9,544 bases of DNA from Bacteroidales bacterium (lineage in GTDB: Bacteria > Bacteroidota > Bacteroidia > Bacteroidales > Paludibacteraceae), in the NCBI GenBank assembly GCA_900766775.1, contig CAAFXN010000255.1, positions 1 to 9,544 on the forward strand, read 5' to 3'. The notes beneath the pieces are model-generated. The model worked only from the letters and a program-made list of their open reading frames with translations. It searched no databases and was not told the DNA's origin. Both the position numbers and the translations under genes were made by a program. This document shows, one piece after another, positions 4,822-9,544 of the stretch; position 1 is the stretch's first letter, and each line of letters starts with the position of its first letter.

Positions 4822-6683
4822 ATTTCCTGCGACTGATACACCGATTTGTGCCGCCCTACAAGGGGCAGATGGCGCTCAATATCCTCTTCAACTTATTATC
4901 TACCGTCTTATCCCTATTCTCTTTCGCCGCCATCATTCCCGTGCTGCAACTGCTGTTCGGATTGAGCGAGGCGGGGACGGTATATACCGATGTATCTACC
5001 GTAAGCGGCTTGGATGCTACCTTAGGGGCATTAAAAGGTAACCTCTATTTCTACATGGAGCAACTGACGCTGACCCACGGCGGCGGTTTCGTGCTGGCGA
5101 TGTTGGGTGTTTTCCTCGTGATGATGACGGGGCTCAAGTGCTTCACCGCGTGGATGGCAAACTACTTCATGGTGCCTATCCGCACAGGCGTGTTGCGCGA
5201 CCTGAGGCAAATGCTCTACGACAAGATTGTGAGCCTGCCCATCGGCTACTTCTCCGAGGAGCGCAAGGGTGATGTGATGTCGCGCATGACCAACGACGTG
5301 AACGAGGTGGAGGCAAGTATCATGGCAGCACTGGATGTACTCTTCAAAGACCCCATCATGCTCACGATTTATATCATCACGCTGTTCTGTATCTCGTGGC
5401 AACTGACCTTGTTCGTCCTCCTGCTGCTGCCCGTGGCGGGGCTTCTCATCGGGCGCGTGGGGCGCTCGCTCAAACGTGCCTCGCAGCATGGTCAGGAGCA
5501 GAACGCGGAGATACTGACGCAAATAGAGGAGACGCTGGGCGGACTGCGCGTGGTGAAAGCCTTCAACGCGGAAGACAAACTGCGGACGCGCTTTGCCAAC
5601 CTCATCAACGACACCCGCCGCACCTTCAACCGTATCAACCGCCGTTACTACCTCGCCCATCCTGTCTCGGAGTTCATGGGTACGGCGCTAATAGCCGTCA
5701 TCCTCTGGTTCGGCGGTGTGCTTATCCTCAGCGACCACAGCACCATCGACGCTGCCACGTTCATCTACTACCTTGTGATTTTCTACTCCATCATCAACCC
5801 CGCCAAAGACCTAAGCAAGGCGGGCTACGGTGTGCGCAAAGGCATGGCGTCGCTGGAGCGTATTGATAAAATCCTCAACACGCCCTCGAACATCCTTGAG
5901 CCGCAGCAACCGAAGGCGTTGCAGACCTTCCGCGAGCGTATCGTCTATAAGGACGTGTGCTTTGCCTATCGGCAGGATATCCCCGTGCTGCAAGATATCA
6001 ACCTCACCATCCGCAAGGGGCAGATGGTAGCGCTGGTGGGACAGTCTGGCTCCGGCAAGACCACGCTCGCCGACCTGCTGCCGCGCTTCTACGACCCTGC
6101 GGCGGGCAGTATCACCATCGACGGGACGGACATCCGAGAGGTACGTTCCCGCGACCTGCGAGCACTGATGGGCAATGTGAACCAAGAGGCTATCCTCTTC
6201 AACGACACCTTCTTCAACAACATCACTTTCGGCGTGGACCTGTCGCAGCCTGCCCCAGACGGCAAGACATGGCAGGAGGCAGTGGAAGACGCAGCGCGTA
6301 TCGCCAATGCGCATGAGTTCATCATGGCAACTCCGGAGGGCTACCAAACCAGTATCGGCGACCGTGGTTCCCGTCTCTCCGGCGGACAGCGGCAACGTAT
6401 CTCCATTGCCCGCGCTATCCTGAAGAACCCGCCTATCCTGATACTCGACGAGGCGACCTCCGCCCTCGACACCGAGAGCGAGAAGCAGGTGCAAGAGGCA
6501 CTGGAGCACCTGATGAAAGAGCGCACCACGCTGGTGGTAGCCCACCGCCTGAGCACCATCCGCAATGCCGACCTCATCTGCGTGATGCACGAAGGCAGGA
6601 TAGTAGAGACCGGCAAGCACGAAGAGTTAATCCAACGAGACGGCTACTACCGCCGCCTCGTAGAGATGCAAGGAAGCAGGTGA
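4818..6683 (+). CDS. msbA: MsbA-like ABC exporter (membrane and ATPase domains fused)
   Basis: This is a 621-residue half-transporter that should work as a homodimer. Residues 1-335 are the type-1 ABC membrane domain, with six predicted helices at roughly 18-45, 90-113, 173-194, 196-213, 284-304 and 312-330. The loop between helices 1 and 2 (about 46-89) is long and probably faces the periplasm. The nucleotide-binding domain (about 372-615) is complete: Walker A GQSGSGKTT (408-416), Q-loop Q456, signature LSGGQ (520-524), Walker B LILDE (541-545) with catalytic E545, D-loop SALD (548-551) and switch H576. Overlap with lpxK supports lipid A-core flipping as the substrate. Sequence alone cannot exclude another lipid or drug substrate, so the gene name is an inference from context. 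It is the last gene of the run; the next gene is convergent. Confidence 0.85.
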   Translation: MNFLRLIHRFVPPYKGQMALNILFNLLSTVLSLFSFAAIIPVLQLLFGLSEAGTVYTDVSTVSGLDATLGALKGNLYFYMEQLTLTHGGGFVLAMLGVFLVMMTGLKCFTAWMANYFMVPIRTGVLRDLRQMLYDKIVSLPIGYFSEERKGDVMSRMTNDVNEVEASIMAALDVLFKDPIMLTIYIITLFCISWQLTLFVLLLLPVAGLLIGRVGRSLKRASQHGQEQNAEILTQIEETLGGLRVVKAFNAEDKLRTRFANLINDTRRTFNRINRRYYLAHPVSEFMGTALIAVILWFGGVLILSDHSTIDAATFIYYLVIFYSIINPAKDLSKAGYGVRKGMASLERIDKILNTPSNILEPQQPKALQTFRERIVYKDVCFAYRQDIPVLQDINLTIRKGQMVALVGQSGSGKTTLADLLPRFYDPAAGSITIDGTDIREVRSRDLRALMGNVNQEAILFNDTFFNNITFGVDLSQPAPDGKTWQEAVEDAARIANAHEFIMATPEGYQTSIGDRGSRLSGGQRQRISIARAILKNPPILILDEATSALDTESEKQVQEALEHLMKERTTLVVAHRLSTIRNADLICVMHEGRIVETGKHEELIQRDGYYRRLVEMQGSR

Positions 6684-6697
6684 TTTTGCCTTCACTT

Positions 6698-6761
6698 CTC
6701 CGTTAATCGCCGTTAATACCTCGTTCGGTGCTCCGTTAATTGCCGTTAATAAGTCGTTAAT
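6698..6761 (+). repeat. CGTTAAT direct repeats at helical spacing
   Basis: CGTTAAT occurs five times, starting at 6701, 6711, 6734, 6744 and 6755. The 20-bp units CTCCGTTAATCGCCGTTAAT (6698-6717) and CTCCGTTAATTGCCGTTAAT (6731-6750) differ at one base. Neighbouring copies are 10-11 bp apart, about one DNA turn, so a protein could contact them on one face. They begin 14 bp after the transporter stop codon. They may equally be a degenerate, non-functional intergenic repeat. Confidence 0.75.
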
Positions 6762-6774
6762 CTCTCTTTCTGTT

Positions 6775-6842
6775 CTCCGTTAAAGACCATTAAAGAACCA
6801 TTAAAACATGGTTTAATGAACGTTTAATGGGCTTTGACGGAG
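6775..6842. repeat. 68-bp imperfect palindrome
   Basis: The two 34-base arms meet at CA|TG (6808-6809 centre). They start CTCCGTTAAAGACCATTAAA and end GGGCTTTGACGGAG. Most positions pair, the largest mismatch being a 4-base block in mid-arm (6795-6798 opposite 6819-6822). The symmetry continues more weakly outward: CTCCGTTAATTGCCGTTAAT at 6731-6750 resembles the reverse complement of 6859-6878. As RNA it would fold into a long AU-rich stem; as DNA it could be an operator-like site or a small non-autonomous repeat. Confidence 0.8.
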
Positions 6843-6886
6843 GATAATTTATGGTCAATTTAACGGGCACTCACGGAGGATAAACA

Positions 6887-6914
6887 AGAGAGCACGTCTC
6901 ACGACGGGCTCTCT
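6887..6914 (+). terminator. Hairpin downstream of msbA, possible terminator
   Basis: AGAGAGC (6887-6893) pairs with GCTCTCT (6908-6914) around a 14-nt loop, some 200 bp after the transporter stop. No U-run follows directly (CTCTACAAAC). The stem could be read from either strand. A terminator role is a weak inference from position only. Confidence 0.3.
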
Positions 6915-6998
6915 CTACAAACTAAATTTCATTCATTTTTCATGAAAACTGCAACCGCGCACTCGCTCCCGCGACCACTGCGGCTGGGAACCCACTCT

Positions 6999-7031
6999 AT
7001 TTGACAATTTGACAATTTACTAATTGACAAT
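6999..7031 (-). repeat. 33-bp ATTGTCAA element, copy 2 (reversed)
   Basis: On the - strand this matches 2013-2045 at 30 of 33 bases, including the 15- and 8-bp spacing of the ATTGTCAA units. On the + strand it shows TTGACAAT at 7001, 7009 and 7024. It is bracketed by an 8-bp inverted repeat, CACTCTAT (6993-7000) and ATAGAGTG (7039-7046). Confidence 0.8.
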
Positions 7032-7059
7032 CTGGCGCATAGAGTGTGTTATATGGTTG

Positions 7060-7098
7060 TTTCCATGCGCTTGAAAGGCACTTTCAAGCGCATGGAAA
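7060..7098 (-). terminator. Perfect 18-bp hairpin after the secreted-protein gene
   Basis: Arms 7060-7077 and 7081-7098 are perfectly complementary around a 3-base loop (GCA on the + strand, TGC on the - strand). Reading the - strand, the stem starts 12 nt after the TAA stop of the 7111-9378 gene, as expected for a terminator or a 3'-end stabilising structure. The U-tract of a classical intrinsic terminator is missing: on the - strand the stem is followed by CAACCATATAAC. It sits between two convergent genes and could act on both transcripts. Confidence 0.55.
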
Positions 7099-7110
7099 GA
7101 CTATTCATCA

Positions 7111-9378
7111 TTATTGCAACCGTACACCCATTGCGTTGTACTTCTTGCCATCGCGGAGGATAACGAGTTGTCCGTTCTCAATGGTCTTCACGGCAGGCGT
7201 CTCAACAGCAGCACTTTCGATAGCAGTAGAAACACCCTCGCAGTTGGTACGGAAGTCTTTCAGCGTAACAGCATTCTTCACTACTACATCATCCAAGAAG
7301 AAACGCGCTTTGCTTGATGTGGCGACACCTGCAAAAGTAATCTTTGATGTCTCCGTTGCATTCGATATAATAATCGTATAGGTACTGAATTTCGCAACTG
7401 ATATGGTAACCGACTCCTCCGACAAAGTAGCACCCTCAGTAATAGAGATATTCAGCGTGGTGGCATCTCCATCCCATGCTCCCGCACGGAAAGTGAGTAC
7501 TGCATTACCTGTCAAACCTGTCAATGCGGGGGTTGTTGCTTTCCCTTGTGAGCTACTTCCTAACTTTGCACACTGCTTTGCTCCTTTTTCGTTTTCAAAA
7601 GTCCATCCAGTGTTATCCGTTGTTAGTGTAGATGTGGCGATATTTCCACTCCAAGAGCCATCATTTCCACCCGTGCCGTTAGTTCCGTCAAAGGTCTCTT
7701 TGAAGTACTCTTTTGCCTCTCCTTCTGCTGTTGCAAAGACTGCATAGTAGGTGGTGTTCTCTGTAACCACGGGAGCAGTGCCGGTGGAGGTAAAGAGGTC
7801 TTCCGGTTGAGTCTGCCCTTCGGTAGAACCGAGGTTATTCGTACTCCAGCCAACAAAGATGTTCGAGCAAGAAAGGGTATTGTTTGCAGGAGCAGTGGGC
7901 AATACGCTTACTTTCTCACCCTCAATCACAGCGGTAGTAGGATTGCCCGCTGTGTATTCTTTGTTATCTACTACCCATGAGATAGTGTATGCCTGTTGGA
8001 TGGTGGCTGTGAGGGTAACTACTACGGATTTCTCGCCGCTGGTGAGCGTGAGGGTAGCGGTGTGTTCGCCTCCGGCCAGTTCGGGGGTGATTTTGATAGT
8101 CCCGCCTTTTCGTACATCAAACTCCGATTGGTCTAATACGAATGCTGCGCCAGCGGAGAGAGTAACAATGATGTCTTCCGCCAAGTTCTTGGCGGTTACA
8201 GTCAGTGTTTTGGTAGGCGCTGTACCCACAAGGCTGGAGATAGTGCCAAATGCTACGCTCTCTGCGCAAGTAAGTACGGGGTTTGTGTTTTCTGTCCATT
8301 TTACGATGGTGTTGCCTGCGCCCAATTGCGGAGTGCCTTTGTATGCTGTCAGTTTTCCTTTTACTACCACTTTGTCGCCTTGGGCCAACTTGGCGATATC
8401 TGCTAAACCGCAACCATCACCCGCTTTGCCACTATAAATATACAAGGAAGTAGTGCCATCTGTAATATTGTAATTAGAGGAAGACTCATAATGGGTGAGA
8501 TTGCCATCAACGGAACCCTTTACAAAGATTTCTGCCACAGCACCAAGGGCGTTGTAGAGTGCCACGGCTTGTGTGGTGGTGTAAGGGAGTGCAAGTGAAG
8601 AGTTGTGATAGTAGTTGGCTTTTGCTTCGTAACTTTCGTCTTCGCCCTTGAATGCTTTTGCGCGGAGGGTTACGAACTCATTGGCGAAGAAAAGACCATT
8701 TCCATCGTATTCATCAGATTCTGCTGTCGGTTCTGTGCCATCTGTGGTATAACGAATTACCGCATCATAATCATCGCACTCTATCTCTACCATCAAATCC
8801 GATGTATAAAAACCATTGTTTTCCACATCATTTACATTATCATACGCATAAAATACAGGAGTCGGAACAGCGGCAGGTTTCGCATAGGTGATGGTGAAAG
8901 ATGAGCAGTAGAGAGAGTTGGTAGTAGCAGCAATCACAATCACAACATCTTCACCCTTTTGAATGGTATAGGCACCGTTTGACATCGTAACATGTATGTC
9001 TTTATAACTGGTGGTATATGCGTTATTGTCAAACCATGCATTGAAGTTAGTCGCGCTTGCAATCTCTGCTAATGTAGTTGAACCTGCTTTCGCAGAGAAC
9101 GTGCCTGCACCTGCTGATGCATTAGACTTCATGCTCAACGTGATGCCCGTAATGACATAACCCTCATACCCTTTCAAGGTAAGGGTCATACTGTTGCCCT
9201 TAGTTAATTGATAGGCAGTACCATATGTACTGCTGTATGTAGCACTTGCCCCCTCTGGAATCTCTCCCGATGGGGTTACTTCAGATTTTGACTTTACTTT
9301 GTAAGTAGCCTCACCTGCCCACAGGTTTGTTGCGCATGCTAATAGCATCGCAGACAATAAAAGAGTAAACTTTTTCAT
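7111..9378 (-). CDS. Large secreted multidomain beta-sandwich protein with T9SS-like C-terminal tail
   Basis: This 755-residue protein of unknown function has no catalytic signature that I can see. A signal peptide is clear (MKKFTLLLSAMLLACATNLWA, probable cut after A21). Visible parts in order are: an N-terminal beta-rich domain (about 22-168); a chitobiase/hexosaminidase C-terminal-like domain (about 172-255, with YTTDGTEPT at 210-218); an OB-fold-like domain of the DUF5689/DUF6359 sort (about 265-362); an Ig/ASH-like domain (about 366-460); an InlB/Listeria-Bacteroides-type repeat (about 463-549, FVGWSTNN and YYAVFA); and a jelly-roll-like domain (about 556-702). The tail KTIENGQLVILRDGKKYNAM (731-750) followed by GVRLQ resembles short T9SS sorting signals of Prevotella-like bacteria, so export through the outer membrane is likely. 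Domain limits are by eye. Base composition is visibly less GC-rich than the + strand genes. It could be an adhesin, a glycan binder or a surface scaffold. Confidence 0.85.
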   Translation of the reverse strand: MKKFTLLLSAMLLACATNLWAGEATYKVKSKSEVTPSGEIPEGASATYSSTYGTAYQLTKGNSMTLTLKGYEGYVITGITLSMKSNASAGAGTFSAKAGSTTLAEIASATNFNAWFDNNAYTTSYKDIHVTMSNGAYTIQKGEDVVIVIAATTNSLYCSSFTITYAKPAAVPTPVFYAYDNVNDVENNGFYTSDLMVEIECDDYDAVIRYTTDGTEPTAESDEYDGNGLFFANEFVTLRAKAFKGEDESYEAKANYYHNSSLALPYTTTQAVALYNALGAVAEIFVKGSVDGNLTHYESSSNYNITDGTTSLYIYSGKAGDGCGLADIAKLAQGDKVVVKGKLTAYKGTPQLGAGNTIVKWTENTNPVLTCAESVAFGTISSLVGTAPTKTLTVTAKNLAEDIIVTLSAGAAFVLDQSEFDVRKGGTIKITPELAGGEHTATLTLTSGEKSVVVTLTATIQQAYTISWVVDNKEYTAGNPTTAVIEGEKVSVLPTAPANNTLSCSNIFVGWSTNNLGSTEGQTQPEDLFTSTGTAPVVTENTTYYAVFATAEGEAKEYFKETFDGTNGTGGNDGSWSGNIATSTLTTDNTGWTFENEKGAKQCAKLGSSSQGKATTPALTGLTGNAVLTFRAGAWDGDATTLNISITEGATLSEESVTISVAKFSTYTIIISNATETSKITFAGVATSSKARFFLDDVVVKNAVTLKDFRTNCEGVSTAIESAAVETPAVKTIENGQLVILRDGKKYNAMGVRLQ

Positions 9379-9544
9379 AATGTTTTTGAAAGTTAAATAT
9401 GAATTAGTATTTAGTTTATTGTTGATTTTCAGTAGCCTATGGATGGTTACTTATCTTAACCCGAAATGGTTAAGGAGTGCACTTTTGGGGTGGGCGGGGA
9501 GACAGGTTAAACGACCGTCTAAACTGACGTGGTAAGGAAGCAGG
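9379..9544 (-). promoter_or_regulatory. Upstream region of the secreted-protein gene, with small hairpin
   Basis: Reading the - strand, the start codon is preceded by an A/T-rich leader (TTTCAAAAACATT then ATG), which favours translation in Bacteroidetes. An inverted repeat, CTTAACC (9455-9461) and GGTTAAG (9468-9474), with a 6-nt loop lies about 77-96 bp upstream. Further GGTTA half-sites lie at 9445-9449 and near 9508, so an operator is possible. No convincing TAnnTTTG promoter was found. The nearest match, TAACTTTC at 9395-9388, is too close to the ATG. No gene was seen in the outer part. Confidence 0.35.

Larger units (their letters stand above)
2051..6683 (+). other. Probable sppA-lpxK-msbA operon
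   Basis: The three genes run in the same direction with a 14-bp gap (3806-3819) and then a 4-bp ATGA overlap (4818-4821). There is no room for separate promoters or terminators. All three products act at the inner membrane. The 33-bp inverted elements at 2013-2045 and 6999-7031 lie outside both ends. No promoter of the Bacteroidetes TTTG/TAnnTTTG type was found upstream of sppA. Confidence 0.75.
6684..7110. other. Gene-free, repeat-rich region between convergent genes
   Basis: These 427 bp contain no convincing gene. In order they hold CCGTTAAT direct repeats (6698-6761), a 68-bp palindrome (6775-6842) with an 11-bp direct repeat ACGGAGGATAA (6837-6847 and 6873-6883), a hairpin at 6887-6914, a 12-bp palindrome TTTTCATGAAAA (6937-6948), a short GC-rich island (about 6951-6993), the reversed 33-bp element (6999-7031) and a perfect 18-bp hairpin (7060-7098). 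No tRNA, CRISPR or transposase remnant was seen. A 20-codon ORF at 6942-7004 has no supporting evidence. Confidence 0.8.

Noticed and set aside
6684..7110. tRNA, transposon or integration site in the spacer
   Set aside because: No cloverleaf, no transposase fragment and no convincing target-site duplication around the palindromes were seen.
7046..7381. 111-codon + strand frame at the end of the secreted-protein gene
   Set aside because: It runs through the perfect hairpin and then antisense to the T9SS-tail coding region, and its sequence matches no family I recognise.
9334..9378. Lipoprotein signal (LLAC at residues 12-15) in the secreted protein
   Set aside because: The position -2 residue is leucine, the hydrophobic stretch before the cysteine is short, and a good signal peptidase I site (LWA-G) follows. 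A T9SS tail also fits a non-lipidated product. Not fully excluded.

Overview
The window looks like a fragment of a Bacteroidales (Bacteroidetes) genome, taken from an assembled draft or metagenome contig. Four things point there: the protein families themselves, a start-codon context with no recognisable Shine-Dalgarno sequence, a type IX secretion (T9SS)-style C-terminal tail on the last gene, and intergenic DNA full of short low-complexity repeats. The first 21 bases are not biological. They match the 3' end of an Illumina TruSeq adapter, so position 22 is the true start of genomic sequence.

Layout. 22-231 is the C-terminal end of a BamA/TamA-type outer-membrane beta-barrel protein. 377-1186 is a TrmH/SpoU-family RNA 2'-O-methyltransferase carrying an 11-bp tandem repeat between its two domains. 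1356-1970 is ribonuclease HII (rnhB). 2051-6683 is a tight three-gene run: signal peptide peptidase sppA, tetraacyldisaccharide 4'-kinase lpxK, and an MsbA-like ABC exporter that overlaps lpxK by 4 bp. All of these are on the + strand. 6684-7110 is a 427-bp gene-free region packed with repeats and palindromes. 7111-9378 on the - strand is a large secreted multidomain protein of unknown function, convergent with the ABC transporter. 9379-9544 is its upstream region.

How the genes relate. The + strand genes are housekeeping and cell-envelope functions: outer-membrane barrel, RNA modification, RNA/DNA hybrid removal, membrane peptide clearance, the lipid A 4'-kinase, and a probable lipid A flippase. 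LpxK makes lipid IVA on the cytoplasmic face of the inner membrane and an MsbA-type transporter would flip the lipid A core outward, so their translational coupling makes biochemical sense. The - strand gene stands apart. It is visibly less GC-rich, has repetitive beta-sandwich domains, and carries an export signal plus a T9SS-like tail.

No clearly new biological system is visible. The most unusual material is non-coding: a 33-bp element present twice in inverted orientation flanking sppA-lpxK-msbA; helically spaced CCGTTAAT repeats next to a 68-bp palindrome; a perfect 18-bp hairpin just past the secreted-protein gene; a strong G-quadruplex motif between trmH and rnhB; 7-bp repeat arrays touching a start codon and a stop codon; and the frame-sensitive 11-bp repeat in the methyltransferase gene.
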